Part shown: piece after piece, positions 1 through 11,347 of the stretch
Position numbering within the stretch: position 1 is the first letter of the stretch
Layout of the letters: the number at the start of each line of letters is the position of its first letter
From: Xylogone sp. PMI_703
Lineage: Eukaryota > Ascomycota > Leotiomycetes
Assembly: GCA_021399445.1 (NCBI GenBank)
Contig: JAJTUQ010000015.1
Span: 267,137-331,136 of the forward strand
Length of the DNA stretch: 64,000 nucleotides
Reading direction: 5' to 3'
Program-made: the position numbers and the translations under genes
Notes under the pieces: generated by a model
What the model saw: only the letters and a program-made list of their open reading frames with translations
The model's database searches: none
Told to the model about the DNA's origin: nothing

Positions 1-311
1 AAAAGCGCAGGGCTTCGTATAAATCCACTGGCCGTTGGATTCTGTCACCCTCTTACCATATTCTAACTTTCTAGGTTCCCATTAGGATTCTCTAATTTTG
101 ATACTACGGTTATCTCTATCCGCCAGGGGTACAGAGAGATATTTTTAAGACAGAGCTAGGGTATATAATTGCATTTTGCAGCTATTATTTGCTACTATTT
201 TTGAAATCTGCAAGATCAAATAATCAAGAGCCGGATTTTAGTAGAGCCACGTTTCTTTAAATTGTTCTACTCTTCTGTATTGTCCAGTACTCTTCATGGA
301 CTGTAAATACA

Positions 312-1202
312 ATGGCTTCAGAGCATCAACTGGCATTCTATAGGAATCTTACAGTAGCTGAGATATTGGATTCATTAATAAGTTCGTTCCACAAGGATAT
401 AGCTCAAGCGGGTCGGGTTGGCCCAAATGCAGATTTTGAACCCCGGATTCGATTGTTAAACAAGGCGTGTCAGGTTAAGGATGTATTTTGTCTCGTGTTA
501 CATCAGTTATATTGTCTTTGGAGCATGGACCAAAAACAGGTTCAGAGAATCTTAGGTCGCAGCAAAGATTATTATATAGCTCCTGCTATGGACATTCTAG
601 GCCATTGGTTAGGATCTAATAAAGATATCGACGTTAAATGGTTTTCGACCATGCCGTTTTCATTGTCTGATCCCCGAGCATCTGGGCTCTATCGTCAAGT
701 GGCAGCGAATGTGGGATCATTTTTGGCAAAAATGGTCTCACATTGGACACAATTGGTAGGAGAATGCATCACAAGGGGTTATCCACCCCTCGTTGGCGAA
801 TTGGTGGAGCAAATAGGACTTGTGTCTCCGGTTTTGCAGCATATGATGTTTCAGACTGTAAGCCGAAATATGAAGATATGTGATAGCATGCAAAGAAATT
901 TTAGCGAAGTCTTTGATACAGATCAACGTGGTTACATAGATTATATTTCTCAGGGAGCCAAACCCGAAGAAATTAGGAACTCGGACCAGAATATTAGGCA
1001 AATGTATAATGATATTTTGTCAAAATATCCCAACGGCCAAATACCAGTCTCACTGAAACTGAGACATACTTCTAACAGTATAAATACCAAGCCAAGACAT
1101 TCAACGGATAATGGATGGGCCGTTCGTAAGAGGGAGCCCGGCGAATACTATGATCCTGTTAGGGACGCGTGTGATGCTGTAGAACCGTCTTCTAGACGTT
1201 GA
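312..1202 (+). CDS. Hypothetical fungal protein, resembles the helical N-terminal region of MIZ-type zinc-finger proteins
   Basis: This is an uninterrupted 296-codon frame starting at an ATG. The sequence is mostly helical in character. The stretch around residues 47-70 (RIRLLNKACQ, then LVLHQLYCLW) and a later PPLVGELVEQ segment (about residues 157-166) recall a conserved region that precedes the SP-RING/MIZ finger in some fungal proteins. No MIZ cysteine/histidine pattern is present before the stop, so this would be either a truncated relative or a separate protein of the same fold. The C-terminus is basic and serine-rich. No intron is needed. A short pyrimidine-rich leader precedes the start. 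Family placement is from memory and uncertain; that the frame codes for protein is likely from its length and composition. Confidence 0.55.
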   Translation: MASEHQLAFYRNLTVAEILDSLISSFHKDIAQAGRVGPNADFEPRIRLLNKACQVKDVFCLVLHQLYCLWSMDQKQVQRILGRSKDYYIAPAMDILGHWLGSNKDIDVKWFSTMPFSLSDPRASGLYRQVAANVGSFLAKMVSHWTQLVGECITRGYPPLVGELVEQIGLVSPVLQHMMFQTVSRNMKICDSMQRNFSEVFDTDQRGYIDYISQGAKPEEIRNSDQNIRQMYNDILSKYPNGQIPVSLKLRHTSNSINTKPRHSTDNGWAVRKREPGEYYDPVRDACDAVEPSSRR

Positions 1203-3945
1203 TGATTCTGAGGCTATGGTCCTTATTACAACCATAAACGGACGACACGTTATTCAACTAATTTAGACAAGATATCTCTGTGAAACTTAATCTTTCTGTA
1301 GTCTAGATCAATTCATAGATGGCTGCTAGAGCAGCGTATGATCGTACTTTCTCACTATATAGCTTAGTAGTAAATTTGACAATTCAGTTCAGCTATTTTA
1401 TATTAACTATCTATTCGATCGGTGTCTGTCTCTTTCCTACACTCTTCCTCCATTGTTGAAGCTGGTTCGCCGAAGCTCTCAGTCAATGTGTTAGTCAGCT
1501 GTACGGTCGATTACACCCAGGCTCGTGCAGAAGCAACCTCTCCACAGCGTCCACGAAACACAATGATGTACTGATTAAGAATTACTAAACTTAGGTTCTT
1601 ACGATATATATTCCGTCCGGTAGGCCAATCTAGCATGGCAGAGCCGAAAAAGATAATGAGATATCACTGTCTTTGCAAAACCCAGTAGTAAGATAATTTG
1701 TCGCCCTATGGGGATAGAGAGCATAAACATTTCGAAGAGTGAAGTTCTCATCCGCAACTCATCGGGTAAAACATCGATAAACTTATGCTAGGCTAATCTC
1801 TACTTGTTGATCCTAGCTTTATCTTGCGAGGCGAAATCTTAACCCTATAGTATGGTACCTACCTAAGATTGGAAAAGAGCATAAAATCACACACATACAT
1901 ACATGTATGTATGTATGTATGCATGTATGCATGTATGTACAAATCCATTCCATTCAAATACCCCTTCCCTTTCAAAGCCCATACATATTGACAGCTGAAA
2001 AGTCAACCCAAAGACCTCTCTGGTCGTATAACATCTTACTTTCTATACTTAAAGTAATGTGCGCGCCACTGCGTGAGTTGACACGGGTTGAGCTGGCATA
2101 AGATGTGGATATGTAACAAGAAGCGTCTCATGCAGTATACATTAGAATATATACTACCACCATAACGCATGCAATTAGTAGAACCTATCGTTTGGAAGAA
2201 GCAAACTAGCAGTTTTAGCCCTCATGCCAACTACCAAGTTTACAACACAACGATCTTCTCTAACGCTAGCGACCTTCAATCATGGGAGCACGCTTCATAT
2301 CATACTCTTATTCATAAAGGTAACGATATCTTTTAGTACTTTACAAATTCTTACGCTGGCATGATCTTTCGGGTCTTTGGACGAGGATCAGTTTCTCCAG
2401 TGACTACAGCTAAGGTATCTTTAACGATCTTAGGTATCGCCATATCTGACCGCAAAGCCGTATTAATAACCGCGAAGGCTTTGGCTGTTGATAGATAATT
2501 GAAAACTCCAGGTATAGCAATAATCTTGTACCCATAGAAGCGGACAATGCCCCGTGCTATGCGGACTACGATACAATGTACGGTTATATTAACTTTTAAA
2601 CCCCTACCCGATATTCGAGCGGAACTGGAGTGACGAAACATACGGTAGTTGGAATCGCATGTCGTTTGGATGGGCTACGCTTGAAAGACATTTATGTGTT
2701 CGATAATAAAGTGTAAAAGATCCCTTATGTGCGTAGGGGGCAATGCCTACGTTTTCTTTTACATGTATTTCCCATAAATTGGAATCAGATTTGGTTGCCG
2801 CGAAGCTTTTTGTGCTTCGTCTCGTGCATACTATAGTAAACTGTATGGATTTCGGGATCAATGAAGCCTGGAGCCCACTCATATTCTCGCCGTGCGAGGG
2901 AAGCCGAAATAGTGAGAGCATTGTCATCCCCAATGCAGTCTAGTGTGTCCATTTCATTTATCTAGAAACGAATACATCGAACCGAGTATAAGGCGAAATA
3001 TTTTACGCGTAGACGATGCGGACAGAGGTTAGAAGAAACCAACGGTGAGTCCGATTATTTACCTAGAGGTAGAGTCTACTCTGTCTAGATTACCATCTAA
3101 CGTAATACCATACGACCCCAGCCCTCCATGAGCCCCCTCAACAGCGAGTACAAGCCCCCGTATTGTCGCTATCCGTCGTATAATCAAGGCGCCTTCCTCG
3201 CCGAAAAAATAGCAGGCCCACCAACTCTCATTCGACAATATTATATCATTGAGATTAATTTATTCTTATCTTTTAAGAAGCTTTATCTCTCTGCGAAGGT
3301 ATTTCTTTCGTTTTAGTGGTTTGTTAAATAGTTATTTAGGAATTTGATTTGATTTTGCAGCTAAGGATTTATATGAGGAAAAAACGTAATGGGTATGTGT
3401 TAGAGTGCACCAAGATTCTCAACACCAACTTAACTCTTAAAATCGACGGCGGATCAGCCCTGCAAATCCGTTAACAAGTGTGCCTCGATGCCTGCTGAAG
3501 ATCCGCCGGCTTATCAGTTTTATGAGCCGATCTCGAATGGAACAGACCAGACCAGAAGGCATCAGAACACTGTGATGGTCATGGAAGATGCCGCTGATAA
3601 TTTTGCGGACGGTGTCCATGCTCTATATAGCTACCAGCATATCGGGTATGCCACTACAGGGAGTGACGCCATCCAGGTTATCATCCCTTCTGGAGGTACT
3701 TTTCATATCGGGTACGTTCACGTCCCAACTCGACACAGATTCTGGGAGATTTGAGGAATGTGAGCGAGGAGACGATGTGTGATCTTTTAGAAAATGGCAA
3801 TATGCCGCGGAGGAAACAAAAAGACCATTCAGATCCAGAAGAGATATTGTTTCTGACTATAGCTGTAATTGGAAATCAACATATCACGTCTATTCAACAT
3901 ACGGCACACTTCTACAGCACTTACGATACAACACTTACGAGATTG
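1203..3945. other. Gene-free stretch with a microsatellite and short weak ORFs
   Basis: I recognise no gene here. Open frames at 2351-2641 (minus, 96 codons) and 3488-3754 (plus, 88 codons) are short, match nothing I know and may be chance. A tetranucleotide microsatellite lies at about 1889-1940. Confidence 0.5.
1889..1940. repeat. ACAT/ATGT microsatellite
   Basis: Short CA/ACAT units run into ATGT units with ATGC variants, giving a locally self-complementary stretch. Confidence 0.9.
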
Positions 3946-4253
3946 TGTCAGAGGTTACGGCGTAGACGTAGGTAAGCATGCATACAATTATTATGGAGCA
4001 GAGACTCAATCAATCGCTAATACAGGCGATACTCTCGTGGGGTAAGCCCACAATAAGAGCACGTGTCAGAGATATTGCTTACGTAATTGGGTTAGCTAAT
4101 CACAGCCGTCGGAGCTAACGGACGGGTATGTGAAGAGATTTCTGGGTTTACCCCCTATGTACTGTACATCACCAAGACTAGCAGCGAATAGAGTCTCAGT
4201 ACCATACAATTTATATACGTAGTAGCCTAGCCCCTGCGCCATAACCTCTGACA
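3946..4253. mobile_element. MITE-like element with long imperfect inverted arms
   Basis: The left arm (3946-4052) and the right arm (4143-4253) are reverse complements over about 105 bp with scattered, mostly transition differences. Shared blocks are TGTCAGAGGTTAYGGCG at the outer tips, GAGACTC in the middle and GGGGTAARCCCA at the inner ends. A spacer of about 90 bp separates the arms and no coding capacity is visible. No clear target-site duplication was found at the tips. A third arm of the same family lies at 49431-49539, so this is a dispersed family rather than a one-off hairpin. It could be a MITE or a remnant of a larger TIR element. Confidence 0.65.
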
Positions 4254-5770
4254 GCACGATATGAGACACTTAAGTCACGTGTTGCTGGTTCCCATATCCC
4301 GAATTGCATAAGTATATCCTGACCCCTTCACTCTGACAGCCACTAGCAGATGCTAGGATGCAGTTCCCCTTGTATATTAGTACTTGCATAATTAATTGTG
4401 TTATAGAATAGTTGACCAATACAATTGATATGCACACTGCACGTTGGGTTCCCTGTTCCGTCCGCCAATAAGATTATAACAAAGGTTGTATAACTCACCA
4501 TGTTAGCCTATACTTCGGATTGGTTGTGAGATGGCATTAAATAAGAGATTAGACTATCTTTAAATTTCATCTATTCTTCCTTCCTTTTCCATTCGCCTAC
4601 GACCTCTTTCGGCCGGATGGCAAGTTTCTCAGATCCCCCCACCTAAGTTATAGAGTTCGCTCCTAGAATACTCGTGATTTACGCCTCTAGAAGGGTACAC
4701 GCGGTCAAGCCCCCCAATTTCTGTAGCCCGCGCACGAAGTTCGCCCAGCCGACCAAACCCGCCACATCCTACAGGTAGCTAGATGTCAGAGCATAACGCA
4801 TACGCAGCGAAGGAAGGTTAGGTATTTAATAATATATGGCAACGTGAAACATGTAGTGAGGAAGCGTGGTATAACAGCGTATTCCAGATGGAATCACAAA
4901 TGGTATGTAACTGATCGCTGGAATCCCGAAGGCATAGATAAGGACTCTTTAGTTTTACATCTGGGGGAACCTTATAGCTATCCTATGGCCGTTAAGCCAG
5001 CTTCTAGTCAGCCGAACTTTACCGGCTTACACCACTATGATCTGTAGTAAAGGGGCAGCTTTTCTCTGAAAGATAAAGTTGGACAAGAATCTATCTGAAA
5101 TATATTCGGATTTTTCTAGTAAATATTCGAAAATGTCTAGTTTTCCCAGACGGCGAAGTACTTGTGAATATCGTGCATTTAACCACAACAAGTTTAGTCG
5201 ATATTGAAGGTATTTTCTCTGGATTTGGGATGGCGAACCCTTCGAATCCCTAAGTTGAAACAAGCTGGTAGTTAATTAAATTTTATAACATAGTGTTGTG
5301 TGCACAGCGACGTTGTGGATTTAGGTCTACCCTTATATTTCAACCGCGGCCCCTCCCCCCAAGAGTGCCAGGAATGAACAGCTTCACATTCGCTGCATCG
5401 AGAAATTCATCCGGTAAACCCCTTCTGTTCTACAGCTAGTTTCCTAAAGCTTTGGACTTTGAGCTTTGAACCATGGATTTTGCAAGACATTTCGTAAAAC
5501 ACACCCGAACAATGCAACAAACCCTAAATGGACTGGGAAAGATATAGTTATAGTGAAGAAGCCCTCCCACAACTCAAGAGGCGTACTCATTTCTAGAAGC
5601 TAATATACGGATCTTTAAAGTGATCTGTGCCCCTAACAAGGCACCGTTTCATATTTGAAGCCTTTTGTATTTCTGCCCTCTTTAAATTATTCATTAAATC
5701 TGCCTTCAGTCTAAATATTACACAGTGCGGCGTTAATTTGGGCCCACAGATTATTAGCATTAGTGAGGCC
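4254..5770. other. Gene-free stretch
   Basis: Only short unsupported frames are present (for example 4844-5047 plus, 67 codons). No promoter, RNA gene or repeat was recognised between the MITE-like element and the hAT insertion site. Confidence 0.5.
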
Positions 5771-5778
5771 GTCACATG
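5771..5778. repeat. Target-site duplication of hAT element, left copy
   Basis: GTCACATG here is repeated exactly at 8413-8420, directly outside the two element ends. Eight bases is the duplication length expected for hAT insertion. Confidence 0.9.
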
Positions 5779-8412
5779 CAGTCTTGTCAATAGTATTCAT
5801 AGTACGTATACGGCCAAAATTCAGCGTACGCTGTACGATACTACAGTGCAAAATTTCTATACGTACTATACTACGAAAATTGAAGCCATACTTAGTATAC
5901 GGTCGTATACTGTAGTACGAGCACGTGACTCTCCAGCACGTGGACACCCTTATTTCTCATTGGTCGTGTCTTTGCAACTCCAACCGCCAACCAATAAACT
6001 TTCACCCCATTCCGTTGCCTCTAATTGCAACCACGACTTCAGACATTCCAAAGCTTGAATTACCTCAATACCAAGGCGATTCCTCCGGTCCGTAATGGAT
6101 ATTTTGGCCCCAGAAAACATACGCTCGGGATCAGCGGCCATCGCCGGGATGGACAGCATGTCGAGGGCCATAACGCTCAAATTAGGATAATTCAGTTGTT
6201 GGGTTGGTTCCTGCCACCAATCCCTTGGATCGGCCACGTCGCCGATGACTTCACCACCACAATACCTAACATATTCATCGCCCGGCACACGAGGTCTCTT
6301 CCGTGCCTGTTCCCAGGCCTTGAATGTATTATGGACCTCGGGGCCTCCGAAGGAAGAGGGGGAAGAGACTGCCTGAGATGCAGACTCTTTTGGTTTGTAT
6401 GATTCCTCCCAGAACCTTTGCACTCCGGCCCTTGCATCTGCAATCCATTCAGGGTGGTGTGACCAGTTGTCTTCGAAATACGACCACTTCTGACCTGGAT
6501 GAAGCACGATGGCTGCAATATATACGCAAGTGTGTTCGGTTTTGCTATAATATTGGTTCATTTTAGCCCAGCTAGAATTACAACAAGGACCTAAGAATGG
6601 ATCGCTTTGATGAGTTTCGCATGCTGCTTCGAGGGTATCTAGGATGAAGTCCATGGTAGGGATCACATTTTCCAAGGTCGATTTTCGACCTTCCGTTGAT
6701 AATGTAGCATCCTCAAAAGCCTGTAATATCTCCTTGATTTTTAAGAGGGTTTCCCAATCTTCTGAGGAGAGTTGGTCTTCCTCGTTTTCTTTATACCGCT
6801 CACAGTATCGTTTTAGAGCCTCCTTTATCTGTGGCTTGAAAGCGCGATCAAGTTCCGTTTTCCAGGAATTCCAACGTGTTGAATTATCGCGAAGGAGGCT
6901 TACACCATAGCTAAGAGCATTGAATTTAGCACGGCGTTGAGGCGTACGTTGTATGTGGACAACTAAATTGTGAAGCTTTCCCAGTGGTCCTTTTTTCCGC
7001 CATGCTTCTAATTCTTTCTCCGTAGGCAAAATAGCCTCGGAAATTCCAGGATTGTTGTAACTAGCAAGTGCTTCGTTCGCTGTATTGAAAAGCAGTGCAG
7101 TGGCAGCAAGGTTTAAGATATGGCCATTACAACGAAGTCGATGATGACTAGGGTCATACTTGATATTAAATTGAGCATGGAGCACTAGTCTACTTAGTAC
7201 GAAGGTAAGTGTAGCCGACCAGATATTCTATCCATTTGCTTACAAATACTAAGCTCCACCATCATGGTATCGTTATTGGTAGCATTATCCATCATGAAAT
7301 AGCCTAATTTAAGGGCTATTTCATAGTCCCGGATCACTTCGGTTACCAGCTGAGCAATCTGCTCTCCGGTATGCTCTTCCCTGAGCTCCTTAAGGGCTAA
7401 TACGGGGTGCCGTAGCTCTCCATTTTCCGCAATAAAGTGGGCTACGACACCAAGTAGAGCTAGGCAGTTTGGTGAGGTCCAAAGATCACATGTGATGTGG
7501 ATCTTGGACTTTGCACCGTGCAGAGACTGCCGAACACGAGCTTTCTCTGCTTGAAAGGTGCGCATCAGCCATTCCGTGATTGTGTTATGGCTCTGGGGCA
7601 ACCATTCATCACAGGTATCATTCACAAACCGGATCAAGGCTCGGAATTCCTCGCATTCGACCATTCGAAGTGGGATTGAACAACGAGCAATCCATCGTAC
7701 AAAAAGGATCTCAAACTGAGCCACGTCGATCTCAGATGCTATACGTCGTCTCTTATAGCTGGTTTCCCTGGCTCGATCAAATGCATGCTCTATGGAAGCT
7801 TGGACTCGAAGGGCCTTCTGTTCGCTCAATGATGCGTCTGTAACATTGTGCTCTTCACGTAGATGCCTCTTGATCACATTGGTGCCACCCGATTCAAGGT
7901 AGATGGTAGAGCAATACTTGCACCGCCATTCAACTCGATGGTCTTTGTTATAATACAAAGTCTCGGGATCAGGGTCGGGCATATGACTCCAGATCCACGC
8001 AGTCCGTTTTCGTGTACGTGGTCGATTGGAATTCAAGCCGACATTCGATATGGATTGATCAGGTGTTAAATCATCACTCAATATGGTACTGTTAAATATA
8101 GAAAGCTCATCTGATTCCGTAAACATGGACATGGTGGGTATCGATGGCACAGTAAAATCAAGGGACCAAATTGTAAGATTAAAAGTCTGATTTATGAAGG
8201 AAATTGAAGTTGTATGTGACATGAACCATCTGCCTGCGGTGGCCCCTGCAAATACTATAGTATACAGCGTATACGGCGTATGGTACAATGTATACTATGG
8301 TATATGGCGGGGAGAAAGGGTTGTACTATAGTATACTATGGTACAGAAAAATATGCCCATACGTACTACGTACTATACGTACTATGAATACGGTGTACTA
8401 CTGACAACACTG
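5779..8412 (-). mobile_element. hAT-superfamily DNA transposon, structurally complete
   Basis: The element is 2634 bp long. The left end reads CAGTCTTGTCAATAG and the reverse complement of the right end reads CAGTGTTGTCAGTAG, the CAGNG-type terminal inverted repeat of hAT elements. A second matched block, TATTCATAGTACGTAT, follows a few bases inside each end. Both ends abut the 8-bp duplication GTCACATG. Subterminal regions (about 5800-5945 and 8260-8400) are crowded with short GTAC/TATAC palindromic motifs, as expected for transposase binding sites. It encodes one BED-finger hAT transposase on the minus strand. The transposase spans two frames, so present activity is doubtful. Confidence 0.93.
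5950..8222 (-). pseudogene. hAT transposase with BED zinc finger, split over two reading frames
   Basis: The N-terminal frame runs from an ATG at 8222 (or the internal ATG at 8132) to a stop at 7194. The C-terminal frame is open from about 7240 down to the stop at 5950. The first part carries a BED-type finger (C-x2-C near 7922-7911, H-x4-H near 7865-7848), then ITCDLWTS and DNATNND, the RNase-H-like catalytic core. The second part continues with RLRCNGHILNLA and ends with the hAT dimerisation motif PERMFSGAKISITDRRNRL. The order matches a full-length fungal hAT transposase. The shift lies between about 7190 and 7260. A 54-nt GTAAGC...TAG intron candidate there does not restore frame, so a 1-nt indel is the simplest reading. 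Confidence 0.88.
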
Positions 8413-8420
8413 GTCACATG
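8413..8420. repeat. Target-site duplication of hAT element, right copy
   Basis: GTCACATG, identical to 5771-5778, immediately follows the terminal CACTG of the element. Confidence 0.9.
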
Positions 8421-11080
8421 CAGTTTAGTATTGTGCAAAGAGGCTCAATATTGTGGATGCAATGCGCTTCAAATGAATAAATAAATCTGTAGAGCTAGAT
8501 CAACACATATGGTTGGCCGATGTGATGCGTGTTTCACAACTAGTAATCAAGGATTACCGCCGAACGTCACCAACCCAAGTATCTTAGGCATTCGTACAGC
8601 ACACCATGCCCCCACACCACCTTAAGTGAAAACTTTGCAACCAGAGATTCCATTTATATTCCGTTATAGAACCTAGCTATAGTATCTACGCTATTATATT
8701 GCTGGAACCCGACTGCATAGTTCTCTACTGCGTCAGCTTCGCCACCACCTAACTTTCCTCCACTCCGCACAACGAGACTTCTTGGCACTAACGTACATCT
8801 AAACTGACCCAGCCCTCTCTAAAACATACGACTAAATCTCCTATCAATTTGCTAGATAGAAAGTCAAGAATCATTCACTTTTGTTTTTTGCGCTAAGAGC
8901 AATCTAGGTGGTCTTACAATAGTTAATCCGTCTTATGCAACCACGAACACACCTTAACTATAGCTATTCACACATGTTAGTTGAAATATACTCGACCCCA
9001 GGCGTATATTTCCCTCTAAGATGTATTGCGGGTTCATAGCTCACCCACAAGCTTTAGCGCCTCTTTAAGAGGGCAATACAACCAGGCTGTCTTCCTGTAC
9101 TGTGCAATCTGCTGTAATCTTAAACCCAAGAGACGAGCTAAGCCCCGGCATCCTGCAATATGACAAACTTACGAAACCATCCACACTCTAGTGCCGACAA
9201 TTTACACTATATGACAATGAATTCTCTCTTCGTCGGTGCCTCTTGAACGTGAGATTATACTAGAGTAGTATATTAACTAACATTTCCGTCGATTGTACCC
9301 AGGTATCGATTCTCTTGTCTAGACCTTAATTCTAAAGAAACTGCATACAAAGAATTAGGCATAAGTTGAACCTAAAGCAAATAGGTCTAACCTCTTATAA
9401 CAATTCTTGATCTTCAAGTTGTTAACAGCACTTTCATTGCAGGTAGCAGGCTCTCGCCCGTCGTGAGAGTAATTGAGAACCTTTCCGCCTTTGTTCAGAA
9501 GCCAGTAGTTGTTGACATGAACGGGAGAAGGTTCGTACAATCTGAGCTCAAAGATGCTTGACATTTGCCTCATGTGAAATTGAGCTATCACGGGCCTGTT
9601 AAGACGCATAAATGGGAGTGGACAGAGGACTGCTGGATAACGGAAAGCGGCAAAATTTTCGTATCCGCAACGGCGCAGAATGGCTTGGCTAAATTTCTAA
9701 GCTGTTTCTATGAGAATGAGGCTCCGCCATCCATTCAAATGCTCTATAAAGACCAGCTGAAGTGAGCACCTTGCTATGTGAGATTTCTGTAGTATAAATA
9801 TGAGCCGGAGAACAAACTGAGTAAGATGATCGTTGAAGTTGCCGGCATTGGAAAAGGTGTCGCAGGCACTACTTTTCGATAGCTTAGTACCGGGAAATGG
9901 GAGTATGGCCACGTTGGACTGTAAATAAATATGTTCGCAACCGTAGAATCTATGAGCAGCACGACAGCTCTAAACCCACTCCTTACGATATCGTAATTAT
10001 GTTACCGTCAAGCACGCGGTTTAATTAAGTCATCCAAGGTAAATCACGTACCTTGCATGTAGGTTCTAAGGTGGTAGAGGTGGATAATTAAATCATCGAC
10101 AACGCGGTAGCTTATTTGCTAACCAACACCGAGGGAGTAGTTAGTGCTTACTACAAGGGTTAGCTACTACCACGTTATACCGATGAGGATTGCTTACGCA
10201 GAATGCCACTTTTAACACACATAAGATCAGAAGCTATCTGCCCCAAGACCGTAATTCCTTGGGTACAAACGGTACAGGAGAAAATACGGATAGCAACAGC
10301 ATTATGATGATAGTGTTTCTAAGCGGCTTAATGCTAAAGGGATAACACTAGGCGCAAAATTCCCTACTACAAATACGACGAAATAAGATCAGCCTGAACA
10401 GTCGATGCGGCATGGAGGATGGGGATAGTGAATGTGAGTCCCGGGGGAGGCAATAGGGTGCTTTAACAAAGGCATAATATTCGTGTAAAAGGCAAGGTGA
10501 GAGGAAAGCAGAGCTGAGGCGGCAATATAACTGTCCGTTGTGTCTACTAGGCAAATACGTTGAGACACACGAAGTGAGGTAGCTAGGCAGTGATGGTAGG
10601 GGCCGTTAAAATATTGAGACACCATACATACTATATGACAAGTCATAACAAATACCTCATAGTAAAAGCTGTGAGGTTTCTTATTATATACTCTTTTATT
10701 TGTTTCTAAATAAAGCCCCCTAATATGCTAGTACAACTAAGCTATACACTCACTATTAACACTTATCATGTGCGCACTCTGATACTATGATTAGCTTAAG
10801 AAACGTGTCTAATACTAAATGAGCATGTTTGTTATGGTTTATAAAGGCCAGTGCCTGTTTCGTTATTGATTGAACTCCATACATTTCATTATCGACTTAT
10901 ATTAAAGGTTTGAATACTCTAGAGTGATAATTTGTGAGGAGCAATGTTATATTGGTTAGGATTGAGTTTATCGTTGTTATGGAGGCTAACGTTTAATTCA
11001 AGATAAATAGTGTGTTAACGAAACGAAATAAGGTAAAAGGAGGAAAGGAAATTTTTCAATAGAAAATCCACGGTCATAAG
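8421..11080. other. Gene-free stretch
   Basis: I see no recognisable gene, RNA or repeat. Frames at 9565-9765 (plus) and 10389-10646 (minus) are short and unsupported. Confidence 0.5.
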
Positions 11081-11347
11081 ATGTCAGTCGTCTCACCGTC
11101 TCATTCTATGGATCCCTACACATCTCTTAAGACCATGTCAAGGGCATATGGCCGTTATATTCTCATCGGTGTAGTCATAACGCTCATCCCTCGGATATTC
11201 TCCTTTCTGTGGGACTTGGTCCGGTTCATAATCACACTCATGAGCATTTTATTCGTAATTGTTGCATTAGCTGTGGTATACGCAAGTGAAACCAAGAGTG
11301 GCATAAAACCACTTTCAGAAGGAATAGCTCGAAAATATCCAATGTAA
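11081..11347 (+). CDS. Small hypothetical membrane protein
   Basis: An 88-codon frame starts at an ATG preceded by an A-rich leader. It has two hydrophobic segments, at about residues 28-43 (ILIGVVITLIPRIFSF) and 47-67 (ending IVALAVVYA), a short serine-rich N-terminus and a basic C-terminus. It could be a genuine two-helix membrane protein, an exon of a larger gene, or a chance frame. I do not recognise a family. Confidence 0.35.
   Translation: MSVVSPSHSMDPYTSLKTMSRAYGRYILIGVVITLIPRIFSFLWDLVRFIITLMSILFVIVALAVVYASETKSGIKPLSEGIARKYPM

Noticed and set aside
7194..7260. 54-nt GTAAGC...TAG intron joining the two hAT transposase frames
   Set aside because: Splicing there leaves a stop codon and the wrong phase; a 1-nt indel fits better.
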